From: Oscillospiraceae bacterium
GTDB lineage: Bacteria > Bacillota > Clostridia > Oscillospirales > Oscillospiraceae
DNA length: 64,000 nucleotides
Reading direction: 5' to 3'
Assembly (NCBI GenBank): GCA_016302405.1
Contig: JAEDNR010000001.1
Span: forward strand, 1-64,000
The notes beneath the pieces are model-generated. The model made no database searches. It saw only the letters and a program-made list of their open reading frames with translations, and had not been told where the DNA came from. Below are positions 16,219-25,262 of this stretch, one piece after another. Made by a program: the position numbers and the translations under genes. The first letter of the stretch is position 1; each line of letters opens with the position of its first letter.

Positions 16219-17847
16219 ATGACTCCAATCCGGCCTTACGGTCCCGTGCCCGATAGGCGGCAGCTTGCCTGGTTCCGGCGGGGAAAGACAGCCTTTCTCC
16301 ATTTTTCCATGAACACCTTTACGGGAAAGGAATGGGGGGACGGCAGGGAGGACCCCGGACAGTTTGCCCCCGGGGAACTGGACTGCCGGCAGTGGGCGAG
16401 AATTCTCCGGGACGCGGGCTTTTCTGCCGCCATTCTTACGGTCAAGCATCATGACGGCTTCTGCCTGTGGCCCAGCCGGTTTACGGAGCACTCCGTCAGG
16501 CACAGCCCCGGGGCGCCGGATGTGGTGCGTTTATTTACCGATGCCTGCCGGGAATACGGTATTCAGCCCGGGGTGTACATTTCTCCCTGGGACCGGAACC
16601 ACCCATCCTGGGGGACGGATGCTTATAATGATGTATTTGCCGGACAGCTCACAGAGCTGATGACCGGATACGGCACTTTGTGCGAATGCTGGTGGGACGG
16701 AGCCGGCAGCACCGATGCCTGCTACGACTGGGGCCGCTGGGCATCCATTGTTCGAAACTATCAGCCGGATTGTATCCTGTTCGGTACCCTGGGCGCCGCA
16801 CCCTATGCCGATGTCCGCTGGATCGGCAACGAGGAGGGCATAGCGGCGCAAAGCTGTTACGCTACCATTGACCCCGTGTCCCTGGAAAAGGAAAATGTTT
16901 CGGAGCTCAATACGGGAAAGCCCGACGGCAGCCGGTTCATCCCCGCGGAAACCAATATGTCCATCCGCCCCGGCTGGTTCTACCATCCGGACCAGGCACC
17001 CAAGACGGTGGAGGCGCTGACGGACTACTGGTTCCGCTCCGCCGGGCGAAATACCGGAATCCTGCTGAATATCCCTCCGGACACCAACGGAAAGATCCCG
17101 GAGGAGGACGCCGCAGCCGTCATCCAATGGAACCGGATGATGAAGACGCTTTTTGCCGAAAACCTGGCCAGCGAGGGAAAGATAGATGCGTCCGGTGTCC
17201 TCAGTGAAGAATACGGGCCGGAAAACCTTACGGACAGCCGGGAGGACGCGCTCTATGCAGCCTCGGAATACTGCCCGGAAGTCACGGTGTCTTTTCCGGA
17301 CAAGCGGCGCTTTGACTGCTTCCGTCTGGAGGAAGCCATTGAACTGGGCCACCGGGTCCGGCGCTTTACCCTGGAGGTCCGAACGGAAACCGGTTGGAGG
17401 ATCTGGTATCAGGGCGGCTGTATCGGCTTCTGCCAGAGCCGCAGGCTTCCGGCGGTGCTGACGGATGCTTTGCGGCTGCGGGTTGAGGAAACCCCTGCCT
17501 TCCCGGTGCTCCGCTTTCTGGGCCTGTACGATACCCATGGGTTGGGAACAGAGCGGAAAGCGGCTGCTGAGAACGGGGAAGTCCCGGTCCGGCAGGTCAG
17601 CTGGGAAGAAGATGGGGTCGTTTTGAATCTGGGTGGAATCCATCCCTATAACGCGGTCAAAGTGCCGGAAGCAACGGGCCTTCTCCGGGTGCTGGCCTTT
17701 AACGGTGCCCGCTATACGCCTGTTTTCGACGGGGAAGCTTCCGAACTTATCCGTTTCCCCACCGTGACGGGAAGCTACCAGCTGAAGGTTCTTGGAAAAC
17801 TGGAAACCGTTCCCGGTGTCTTCCTCCTTCCGGATGAAAGGGAATAA
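16219..17847 (+). CDS. GH29 alpha-L-fucosidase
   Basis: 542 residues, no signal peptide, so probably cytoplasmic. GH29 enzymes remove terminal alpha-fucose with retention. The catalytic barrel covers residues 1-310: KHHDGFCLWPS at 76-86, the nucleophile Asp160 in CWWDGAG, and GILLNIPPDTNGKIP near 285. The C-terminal ~230 residues form a beta-rich domain of the F5/8-like or beta-sandwich type seen in GH29. AAGGAG lies 10 bases before the ATG. No transporter or sugar kinase for fucose is adjacent. The activity suits a gut organism using host or milk glycans. Confidence 0.92.
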   Translation: MTPIRPYGPVPDRRQLAWFRRGKTAFLHFSMNTFTGKEWGDGREDPGQFAPGELDCRQWARILRDAGFSAAILTVKHHDGFCLWPSRFTEHSVRHSPGAPDVVRLFTDACREYGIQPGVYISPWDRNHPSWGTDAYNDVFAGQLTELMTGYGTLCECWWDGAGSTDACYDWGRWASIVRNYQPDCILFGTLGAAPYADVRWIGNEEGIAAQSCYATIDPVSLEKENVSELNTGKPDGSRFIPAETNMSIRPGWFYHPDQAPKTVEALTDYWFRSAGRNTGILLNIPPDTNGKIPEEDAAAVIQWNRMMKTLFAENLASEGKIDASGVLSEEYGPENLTDSREDALYAASEYCPEVTVSFPDKRRFDCFRLEEAIELGHRVRRFTLEVRTETGWRIWYQGGCIGFCQSRRLPAVLTDALRLRVEETPAFPVLRFLGLYDTHGLGTERKAAAENGEVPVRQVSWEEDGVVLNLGGIHPYNAVKVPEATGLLRVLAFNGARYTPVFDGEASELIRFPTVTGSYQLKVLGKLETVPGVFLLPDERE

Positions 17848-17850
17848 AAT

Positions 17851-17877
17851 TCCCCCGGCGGAATTTCCGCCGGGGGA
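17851..17877. terminator. Bidirectional terminator
   Basis: Stem TCCCCCGGCGGAA / TTCCGCCGGGGGA with almost no loop between the convergent fucosidase and EF-G-like genes; flanks are ATATTTA and TTTTATT. Confidence 0.75.
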
Positions 17878-17891
17878 TATTTATGGGGTTA

Positions 17892-19958
17892 TCAGCCCTC
17901 GTTTGCCTTGGCATCGGCGATGATCTTCGCCTGGTTCGTCTTGGGAACTTCCTCATAGCGCTCGAAGTTCAGGGAGAAGGAGCCTCTGGCCTGGGTCATG
18001 GCCCGCAGGTCAATGGCATAGCTGCTCATCTCGGCCATGGGGACCTCGGCCTCCACCACGGTGACACCGTGGCCGGCGGGATTCATACCCATGACGCGGC
18101 CCCGGCGCTTGTTCAGGTCGCCGATGACATCGCCCATGTAGCTGTCGGGAATGGTCACCTTCAGGGAGCCGATGGGCTCCAGAATGGTGGGCATAGCGTT
18201 GGGCATGGCCTCCTTGAACGCCAGAATGGCGGCCAGCTTAAAGGACAGTTCGTTGGAGTCCACGGGATGGTAGGAGCCGTCGTACAGGGTAGCCTTCAGG
18301 CCGACCATGGGATAGCCTGCCAGGGGGCCCTTCTGAACGGCTTCCTGCAGACCCTTTTCAACGGCGGGGTAGAAGTTTCTGGGCACGGAGCCGCCGAACA
18401 CTTCTTCCGCGAAAATCAGGTCATCCTGCTCGTCCTGGGGCTCGAAGCGGATCCACACGTCACCGAACTGGCCAGAACCGCCGGTCTGCTTCTTGTGACG
18501 GCCATGGGCCTCCACCTTTTTCTTGATCCGCTCCCGGTAAGCAATCTTGGCAGGGCTGAGGACGGCTTCCACGCCGAAGCGGCTCTTGAGCTTGCTCACG
18601 ATTACATCCAGCTGCTGGTCGCCGGCGCCGGAGATTACCAGCTGCTTGGTCTCAGGGTTATTGGCGACGGTGAAGGAGGGGTCTTCCTCGTTCAGGCGGA
18701 GCAGGCCGGAGCCCACCTTTTCATCCTGGCCCTTGACCTTGGGGGCGATGGCCATGGAGTAGCAGGGAGCGGCGTAGGGGATGCTCTTCAGGCTGACGAC
18801 CTTTCTGGGGTCACACAGGGTATCGCCGGTCTTGACCCGGTCCATCTTGCCGATGGCGCCGATGTCGCCGCAGGACAGAGCCTTGACTTCCGTGGCTTTC
18901 TTGCCGCAGACGGTATACAGACGGCCCAGCTTTTCGGTGTCGCCGGTACGGGCGTTGACCAGGGTGGTGTCGGAGGTGATTTCACCGGACAGGACCTTGA
19001 TATAGGAATACTTGCCGTACTGGTCGGAGACGGTCTTCCAGACAAAGGCGCAGGGAACGCCGCCGGGGGAGACAACGAACTCCTCTGTGCTGCCATCGGC
19101 AGTGGTGGCCTTGTGGTAGTTGCCCTGTACGGGGTTGGGCAGCAGTTCCACAATGTGGTCCATGAGCATGAGGCTTCCCAGGCAGGTAACGCCGGAGCCG
19201 CAGAGCACGGGGAACATGCTCAGATCGCTGACGCCCTGGTGCAGGCCGGTGATCATTTCCCGGTAAGTAAAGTCGTCACCTTCGAAGAACCGGTCCATAA
19301 GGGCCTCGTCGGTCTCGGCAACGGCTTCCTTCAGCGCGTCGTTGAACTCTTCAATGACGGAGGCCTTGTCGTCGGGGACCTGGATCTCCACCCGCTTCAG
19401 GTTGTGCATCTCGTAGGCCCGCTTGTTCAGTACGTCGATGATGCCGGTGACTTTTTTGGAGGCATCCCAGATGGGAACGACAACGGGGGCAATCTTGTTG
19501 CCATAGCGCTCCCGCAGGGCGTTAAAGGTGGCGTTGTAGTCGGAGTGATCCTCGTCCACCTTGGAAATGTAGACAAAGCGGGGCATATTCCGCTCTTCGC
19601 AGTACTGCCAGGCCTTCTCAAAGCCTACGGTGATGCCGTCCTTGGCAGAGCACACCAGAATGGCGGCATCCGCGGCACGGAGGGCTTCCATGGCGGCACC
19701 GGAGAAATCGAAACCGCCGGGGGTGTCCAGCAGATTGATCTTGCAGTTATGATACTCCAGGGGCACCACGGAGGTGGAGATGGAGATATTGCGGCGGATC
19801 TCCTCGGGGTCGTAGTCGCAGACGGTATTTCCGTCGGCGTTCCGGCCGATCCGGTCGATGGCACCGGTCATGTAAAGTAAGCTTTCCGCCAGGGCGGACT
19901 TGCCGCTGCCGCTGTGGCCCAGCAGACAGACGTTACGAATGGCGTTAACAGTGTACAT
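17892..19958 (-). CDS. Elongation factor G-like GTPase (paralogue, altered switch II)
   Basis: 688 residues with the five-domain EF-G layout. G1 is GHSGSGKS (14-21). G3 reads DTPGGFDF (78-85): the catalytic His that follows DTPG in true EF-G is Gly82. G4 is SKVD (132-135) rather than NKxD. Domain IV is kept (GGSGQFGDVWIRFEP) and domain V ends the protein. Known EF-G2-like paralogues with altered G3 bind GTP but act poorly in translocation, so a specialised or regulatory ribosome factor is inferred. The ATG at 19958 has AAAGGAG 12 bases upstream, rather far. No rpsL/rpsG/tuf neighbours, so this is not the main fusA. Confidence 0.88.
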   Translation of the reverse strand: MYTVNAIRNVCLLGHSGSGKSALAESLLYMTGAIDRIGRNADGNTVCDYDPEEIRRNISISTSVVPLEYHNCKINLLDTPGGFDFSGAAMEALRAADAAILVCSAKDGITVGFEKAWQYCEERNMPRFVYISKVDEDHSDYNATFNALRERYGNKIAPVVVPIWDASKKVTGIIDVLNKRAYEMHNLKRVEIQVPDDKASVIEEFNDALKEAVAETDEALMDRFFEGDDFTYREMITGLHQGVSDLSMFPVLCGSGVTCLGSLMLMDHIVELLPNPVQGNYHKATTADGSTEEFVVSPGGVPCAFVWKTVSDQYGKYSYIKVLSGEITSDTTLVNARTGDTEKLGRLYTVCGKKATEVKALSCGDIGAIGKMDRVKTGDTLCDPRKVVSLKSIPYAAPCYSMAIAPKVKGQDEKVGSGLLRLNEEDPSFTVANNPETKQLVISGAGDQQLDVIVSKLKSRFGVEAVLSPAKIAYRERIKKKVEAHGRHKKQTGGSGQFGDVWIRFEPQDEQDDLIFAEEVFGGSVPRNFYPAVEKGLQEAVQKGPLAGYPMVGLKATLYDGSYHPVDSNELSFKLAAILAFKEAMPNAMPTILEPIGSLKVTIPDSYMGDVIGDLNKRRGRVMGMNPAGHGVTVVEAEVPMAEMSSYAIDLRAMTQARGSFSLNFERYEEVPKTNQAKIIADAKANEG

Positions 19959-20186
19959 ATCAGAAAAAATCTCCTTTCGGGAAGGCTGCCCGGAGGCAGA
20001 CACCGGAATGGTGTCATTATACACGAAAGGCAGCGGAATTTCAACGATTAATTTCGGCAGATTGTGAAAATATTGCCCTTTTCCGCCGGAACGCTGTTTT
20101 CTTATGCAATCTCTCCAAAAGAAAGATATGGAATTTGTAGATAATCACTGACAGTAGCCGCGGATGCTGAAAAATATAAAAAATAG

Positions 20187-20215
20187 GTGACAAGGGCCTG
20201 AAACTATGGTATAAT
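20187..20215 (+). promoter_or_regulatory. Promoter of the ROK-like gene
   Basis: GTGACA (20187-20192), 17 bases, TATAAT (20210-20215), 124 bases before the start codon. The gap 19959-20338 is A/T-rich and holds no credible gene. Confidence 0.65.
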
Positions 20216-20338
20216 TTCTGTATATGAATATTGGTTCATGTCAATAAAATGGTAAAAAATGGGTCGCCTGTTTGCTGACTGAAACCGATAAGATTCTTTA
20301 TTTCTATAAAATAATCATTCTGAAAGAAGGGTACCCTT

Positions 20339-21718
20339 ATGGAACATCTTGGCATCAAAATGAAGGTTAAGTGTCATCCCGAACTGGATCCCGGCTTTAT
20401 TCCTTTGGAAAAATTCAACCGGGCGTTCCTGGCCGGCGCGAAAAAGCCTGTCGGCATCTGTGTGGAACGTGCCGGCGGGGAAATGGCATCCTATCAGACC
20501 TATATTTACGGTACGCCGGAAATGCGCAGCGCGGACTGCTATTACATTGACCGGCTGGTAAAATTTCTGCTGTGGATGAAGGGCGGCTTCCGGATCTATG
20601 TCAGCGGCGACGAGGGAATCTATGAATACCTGCGGGATGCCTACCGTCCAGACGGGGCTCGGGCGTTTGATATGGACTTCATGGCAAGCGTGTTCGAGCG
20701 TCCCTTTGAGGTTCTCTTTACTGACCGGCTTCCCGAAAATAAGGATGCCGCGAAGTCCATCGGCGGTCATTTTTCCGGCTGCCGGATCGGCTTTGATGCC
20801 GGCGGAAGTGACCGGAAGGTTTCTGCCGTGGTGGACGGGGAGACGGTTTATTCCGAGGAAGTGGTGTGGTTTCCCAAAATCAACGCCGACCCCGATTACC
20901 ACTACGAGGGCGTTGTTTCCGCGCTGAAATCCGCCGCGGCTCATATGCCCCGGGTGGACGCGGTGGGCGTCTCCACGGCAGGCGTGGTCATTGACAACCG
21001 GGTGATGCGGGCGTCCCTGTTCATCAAAGTCCCTCAGGATCTTTTTGACAGGAAAGTGAAGAACATCTATCTCCGGGCGGTGGCCGACACCTTTGGAGAT
21101 GTTCCCTGCAGCGTGGTCAACGACGGCGACGTGTCCGCGCTGGCCGGTGCAGTCAGCCTGGAAAGCAATAATGTGCTGGGCATTGCCATGGGCACCAGTG
21201 AGGCAGTCGGTTTTGTGGATGAAAACGGCTGCATTACCGGGTGGCTCAACGAGCTGGCTTTCGCCCCTGTGGACGGTTCCCCCGATGCAATGTGTGACGA
21301 GTGGTCCGGGGACATCGGCTGCGGTGTCAAGTACTTCTCCCAGGACAGCGTGATTAAGCTTGCCCCTGCCGCGGGCATTGCGCTGGAGGACAGCCTGTCT
21401 CCTGCTGAGAAGCTGAAGGTGGTACAGAAGCTCATGGAGGCGGAGGATCCCCGGGCAGCCGGGATCTACCGGAGCATCGGTGTGTATCTTGCTCACAGCC
21501 TGGCGCTGTACTGGTCCTTCTACCGTTTCCACCATGTGCTGCTTCTGGGCCGGGTGATGTCCGGAAAGGGCGGCGACCTGCTCCTGGAAACCTGCCGCCG
21601 GACGCTTAACGAGGACTATCCCGAGCTGGAGAACAAGATCCATCTGGCGCTGCCGGACGAAAAATTCCGCCGGGTGGGCCAGTCCGCCGTAGCGGCCTCC
21701 ATGCCCGCGGGAAAATAA
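20339..21718 (+). CDS. ROK-family sugar kinase-like protein
   Basis: 459 residues, about 150 longer than typical ROK glucokinases. Residues 1-150 are an extra N-terminal domain without a recognised motif. From ~155 the ASKHA fold appears: IGFDAGGSDRK (phosphate-1), VGVSTAGVVIDN, VVNDGDVSALAGA (catalytic-type Asp after Asn, normally NDAN) and GIAMGTSEAVGF. The ROK zinc motif CxCGxxGCxE is degenerate (CDEWSGDIGCG). A sugar or amino-sugar kinase is likely; loss of zinc ligands makes regulation or an altered substrate possible. AAGAAGGG precedes the ATG. It stands alone. Confidence 0.75.
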   Translation: MEHLGIKMKVKCHPELDPGFIPLEKFNRAFLAGAKKPVGICVERAGGEMASYQTYIYGTPEMRSADCYYIDRLVKFLLWMKGGFRIYVSGDEGIYEYLRDAYRPDGARAFDMDFMASVFERPFEVLFTDRLPENKDAAKSIGGHFSGCRIGFDAGGSDRKVSAVVDGETVYSEEVVWFPKINADPDYHYEGVVSALKSAAAHMPRVDAVGVSTAGVVIDNRVMRASLFIKVPQDLFDRKVKNIYLRAVADTFGDVPCSVVNDGDVSALAGAVSLESNNVLGIAMGTSEAVGFVDENGCITGWLNELAFAPVDGSPDAMCDEWSGDIGCGVKYFSQDSVIKLAPAAGIALEDSLSPAEKLKVVQKLMEAEDPRAAGIYRSIGVYLAHSLALYWSFYRFHHVLLLGRVMSGKGGDLLLETCRRTLNEDYPELENKIHLALPDEKFRRVGQSAVAASMPAGK

Positions 21719-21731
21719 GGCGGGAGACGGG

Positions 21732-22016
21732 CAAATTGGAATTTGTTGAGCTGTTTGGGCAGTGGTGTGCGGGTGGATGCGGTACGCGGCCTTGCCCCCC
21801 CGCATTTATGAGGGGGGTGGTACCAGTCCGCTTAAGTGGTACCGGGGGGAGTACGCATTTCCCGCACGGTATCGAATTTCGGACTATTTATCGTCATCCT
21901 TTCGTAGGGGACGGGTTTCCCGTCCCCCGGAATCCAGAGACTTGTTTGGGGCGGGACGGGAAACCCGTCCCCTACGATGCTTTTACGGTTGGTCCGCCAA
22001 ATTCCAATTTGTTGAG
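21732..22016. repeat. Composite dispersed repeat with 25-bp perfect inverted arms
   Basis: Fills the gap 21719-22085. It is bordered by imperfect 19-bp direct repeats (caaattggaatttgttgag at 21732; caaattccaatttgttgag at 21998). Inside are a CCTTGCCCCCC..GGGGGG module shared with 63720-63775 and a 25-bp perfect inverted repeat (21902-21926 and 21953-21977, TCGTAGGGGACGGG...). No coding content. Probably a non-autonomous repeat element. Confidence 0.7.
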
Positions 22017-22085
22017 TTACCGCATTTTCCAAAAATATATAATAAAAGGAGCTGCCTCACTGCGTTAGAGACAGCTCCTTTTCTT

Positions 22086-24179
22086 TTATACAGATCTGGT
22101 CCATTCTGTAATCAGCAGTCCGGGAACCATCCAGACAAGCTGATACAGCAAGATATTAATGGGCGTGAGCAGCTGGGTGGAGCCAAGATAGGCAATCACC
22201 AGCATAATGGCAATACCCACAATGCCGCCCAGCAGGTGGACGGTTGCACCCAGGCGGGAAGCGGTGCGCAGGGCCCCGGATCCGGTAATGGTGTAGATAT
22301 AGGAAGCCAGATCCTGCCGGGTGGTCAGTGCCAGCACATCGGCCTCGGGGTCCGCCTGGATGGCTGTCAGAGTATCCCGGGTCTGCTGATCCGGAAATAC
22401 CATTCTCCGGGTGCTTACGGAGAATTTGCTGCGCAGGAAGCTTTCTGTCAGCATGAAGTCCCGGGTAAGCATGACGGGAGTCAGACGGCGGGAAACCGTC
22501 AGGGAAACCAGGCCCGCGGCGGAGGAACGCATCTTCGCGTAAGAAATGGCGACCACCGCGCTGAGTTCGCCGTCAATGGCGGCATATACCGCCTGATTTA
22601 CCATGGTGCCGTCAGGGATGTGAACGCCCATGTCCTGCATGAAATCCAGGGTGCCCAGCAGAACGGGCTCCCCCTGAATGATGCCGCCGATACCGCCGCT
22701 GCCGTAGTTACGGAATTCCTCCACCGGATATTCCCTGCCTCCCCGGCTGGTAAGCAGGGTGCGGAACACATTGACCAGTCCGCCGCCTGCTTCTACGATC
22801 AGGGAGGTGGTGAAGGATACGATCTCGTCGGGGGTATGCTCGCCGTAGAACTTTACGCCGTTGAGTTTGGCGGAGCCCTCGGGGAACAAGTCTTCATCCC
22901 GCAGCGGAATCACAGCCTTTCCGCAGAGCTTTTTCACACCCTGCCAGCCGCAGATCACGCTGCCCACCATGTGCAGCCGCCGTTCCAGGAGGGCGGCGGG
23001 CCGGGTGAGGGATACGAAGAAGCTGGCAGGCACCGCCACCAGCAGGGAGGTGGACAGGATCTGCACCGCCATGCTGGGCCCGTGCAGGAGCCCTGCCAGG
23101 GTGGAGATGCCAAGGCTTGCGATGAGGCTGATAAAGGCGTAGACACACTGGAGCTTTTCCGGGCCGGAGGACTTGTTGTAGGTATCCATGAAGTCCTCTA
23201 CGTCACCCTGTCCGCGCAGAATACCGGGGCGTTTCTTGTAGTAGTCGGGAGATTTTACAATGCTGCCCAGATTCACAGCCTTGCGCAGGGTATCCATCTG
23301 GGCCATCTCCGTGGAGCGGCGGTGGTAGCGTGCCCACAGTGCCATGGTCATTTCCAGGCAGAAGGCGGCGCAGCAGGGGATCCGCAGCTCCATGAGGCAG
23401 TACACCGCATCGGCGCAGCAGGCAAGGAAGGTCAGCGCCATCAGGGTGTTCAGGGTAAATTTACCGTGGAAGATGTCGCCCAGTCCGTCCAGCAGCGCGT
23501 TGGACCCAAGCAAAGCGGAAATCAGCATGGCCAGTACCTGGCTGAAGGCCAGAAACCGCATCCGGTTTCCGGGGACCGCGCCCATGGCATAGAGGACCGC
23601 GCCGAGGGCACAAAGGGCAACCAGGGCAAGATTCAGCAAAATGGCTATCTGGAGCTTGCCGATTCCGATTTCCTCCAGCTCGTAGTACCGCTTTTCCGGT
23701 CCCGCGATGAGCTTGGTCTTCAGCTCCCGCAGACGGGCCCGGGGAGAGAAGGGAATGGGTTCCTTTTCCGGCTGGGCGGGAGGCTCCTCCGGGTTTTCGC
23801 TGCCGTCTTCGGCGGCGGGTTCCTCTCCGGCAGCACTGTCTTCGGCAGCTTCAGCGTGAACATCGGAAATATCATCAATGCGGACGGTGGCGGTGGGATC
23901 CGCGGCAGCTTCCTCCCCGGCGTCTTCCTCCGGGGAAATCTGCCCGATGTCCAGCTCCTCCATGGAATCGGGTACCGGCGTCTCATCCTCCGGCACTTCC
24001 GGGGCGGCGGGGACATCCTCAGCTCCGGCATCCGCCAAAGCTTCGGCAGGCGCTTCTTCCGCCGCTTCTGTGCTTTCTGCTGCTTCCGGTTTCTCCGGAG
24101 GCAGGTCCTTGGACGGGTCATGGAATTCCCGCATAATCGCTTCCAGGTCAAGCTCCTGGAGTTCGTCTTGATTGTCCAT
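22086..24179 (-). CDS. Degenerate P-type ATPase-like membrane protein
   Basis: 697 residues. Residues 1-145 are a very acidic Glu/Ala/Pro-rich, probably disordered tail. Residues 175-265 and 345-395 hold membrane helices in P1B-type spacing, and 650-690 match the terminal helix pair. Residues ~490-520 (NYGSGGIGGI..EPVLLGTLDFM) resemble the P-type nucleotide-binding domain. But the phosphorylation motif DKTGT is replaced near 427-435 (LRDEDLFPEG), the TGD loop reads LTRDF (571-575) and GDGxND is absent (TTRQDL). So it cannot run the normal phosphorylation cycle. Inference: a pseudo-ATPase with a sensory or scaffold role. GGGAGGG precedes the ATG at 24179. It lies 17 bases after rlmB. Confidence 0.75.
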   Translation of the reverse strand: MDNQDELQELDLEAIMREFHDPSKDLPPEKPEAAESTEAAEEAPAEALADAGAEDVPAAPEVPEDETPVPDSMEELDIGQISPEEDAGEEAAADPTATVRIDDISDVHAEAAEDSAAGEEPAAEDGSENPEEPPAQPEKEPIPFSPRARLRELKTKLIAGPEKRYYELEEIGIGKLQIAILLNLALVALCALGAVLYAMGAVPGNRMRFLAFSQVLAMLISALLGSNALLDGLGDIFHGKFTLNTLMALTFLACCADAVYCLMELRIPCCAAFCLEMTMALWARYHRRSTEMAQMDTLRKAVNLGSIVKSPDYYKKRPGILRGQGDVEDFMDTYNKSSGPEKLQCVYAFISLIASLGISTLAGLLHGPSMAVQILSTSLLVAVPASFFVSLTRPAALLERRLHMVGSVICGWQGVKKLCGKAVIPLRDEDLFPEGSAKLNGVKFYGEHTPDEIVSFTTSLIVEAGGGLVNVFRTLLTSRGGREYPVEEFRNYGSGGIGGIIQGEPVLLGTLDFMQDMGVHIPDGTMVNQAVYAAIDGELSAVVAISYAKMRSSAAGLVSLTVSRRLTPVMLTRDFMLTESFLRSKFSVSTRRMVFPDQQTRDTLTAIQADPEADVLALTTRQDLASYIYTITGSGALRTASRLGATVHLLGGIVGIAIMLVIAYLGSTQLLTPINILLYQLVWMVPGLLITEWTRSV

Positions 24180-24196
24180 ATTTTTTCCCTCCCGGG

Positions 24197-24973
24197 TCAT
24201 GCCATGCGCTGGCGCAGGGCTTCGTACAGTAGAATGGATGCGGCGGCGGACGCGTTCAGGGAACTGATTTTCCCCCGCATGGGGATGGACAGCAGCATGT
24301 CACAGTTTTTTCGGACAAGGGGACTGATGCCGTCGCCCTCGTTGCCGATTACAATGGCGGCAGGGCCCCGTAGATCCGCCCGGTACATGGGAACGGAGCC
24401 TTCCGCGGCGGTGCCAAAGACCCAGACTCCCTTTTCCTTCAGTTCCGCGATGGCGGAATTGAGGTTTGCCACCCGGGCGACCTTCATATATTCCACAGCG
24501 CCGGCAGAGGCTTTGGCTACGGTAGCGGTAAGACCCACGCTGCGCCGCTTGGGGATGATGATGCCGTGGGCACCGGCACATTCCGCGCTTCGCATGATCG
24601 CTCCCAGATTGTGGGGATCGGAAAGATCATCGCACAAAACCAGCAGGGGTGCTTCGCCCCGGCTTTCCGCTTCCGCGAGAATTTCGTCAATGGAGCAGTA
24701 ATCCCGGGCTGCCGCCTGGGCGATGATTCCCTGATGGGCGTGGGTAAAGGACATGGCGTCCAGCTTTCGCCGGTCTACGGGAACCACGACAGCGCCCGCC
24801 TCCTTGGCCAGTGCCGCCAGGCGCTGAAGCCCCCGGTCCGTCTGCCCATCGGCAATAAAGACCTTATCAATGGTCCGTCCGCTTCTCAGCGCCTCCTGCA
24901 GGGCGTTCCGACCCTCCAGCTGTCCTTCCGGTTCCTCCTGGGGAGGGGCCGCGGGGCGGCGTTTCTCGTTCAT
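24197..24973 (-). CDS. rlmB: 23S rRNA (guanosine-2'-O)-methyltransferase RlmB-like (TrmH family)
   Basis: 258 residues. The N-terminal substrate-binding domain (GRNALQEALRSGRTIDKVFIA) is followed by the SPOUT catalytic core: DDLSDPHNLGAIMRSAECAG, VIGNEGDGISPLV and IPMRGKISSLNASAAASILLYE. It methylates a ribose in 23S rRNA (G2251 in E. coli). The start at 24973 (MNEKRR) has AGGAG 9 bases upstream; an ATG at 24982 directly abuts that site. Its promoter is at 25014-25042. Co-transcribed with the pseudo-P-type ATPase. Confidence 0.92.
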   Translation of the reverse strand: MNEKRRPAAPPQEEPEGQLEGRNALQEALRSGRTIDKVFIADGQTDRGLQRLAALAKEAGAVVVPVDRRKLDAMSFTHAHQGIIAQAAARDYCSIDEILAEAESRGEAPLLVLCDDLSDPHNLGAIMRSAECAGAHGIIIPKRRSVGLTATVAKASAGAVEYMKVARVANLNSAIAELKEKGVWVFGTAAEGSVPMYRADLRGPAAIVIGNEGDGISPLVRKNCDMLLSIPMRGKISSLNASAAASILLYEALRQRMA

Positions 24974-25013
24974 AGGGTTCATCTCCTGAAAACAAAAATC
25001 AATATTCTCTGCT

Positions 25014-25042
25014 ATTATAACAGATTCCACTGGTTTTCACAA
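25014..25042 (-). promoter_or_regulatory. Promoter of rlmB
   Basis: Minus strand TTGTGA (complement of 25037-25042), 17 bases, TATAAT (complement of 25014-25019). Confidence 0.7.
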
Positions 25043-25168
25043 GCCTTTTTTTAAAGCAGCCCAGGAGGCTTCGGGAATGCGCAGACAGCCCGGACGGCGT
25101 GGGACGGGGATTTATACCGGAAAAGCCCAGGTTCACAGAAAATTTACTGGCTTTTTCTGAATCATTCA

Positions 25169-25197
25169 TTGCCTAGCGCGAAAAAATGTGTTATGAT
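25169..25197 (+). promoter_or_regulatory. Promoter of ftsH
   Basis: TTGCCT (25169-25174), 17 bases, TATGAT (25192-25197), about 65 bases before the ftsH start codon. Confidence 0.7.
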
Positions 25198-25262
25198 AGC
25201 CCGGAAGACCCCCATTTGGGAAAGAAGGGAGCGCCGCCCAGGTGCTCCGGGAGGCGAAGAAA

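Noticed and set aside
21810..21832. GGGTGGTACC as a second T-box
   Set aside because: It resembles the T-box core but lacks GCG after it, has no stem I or synthetase gene, and lies in a dispersed repeat.
21762..24701. Long plus-strand open frame across the pseudo-ATPase and rlmB region
   Set aside because: It begins inside a repeat, crosses two real minus-strand genes and reads as low-complexity Gly/His/Gln-rich protein typical of GC-rich antisense frames.
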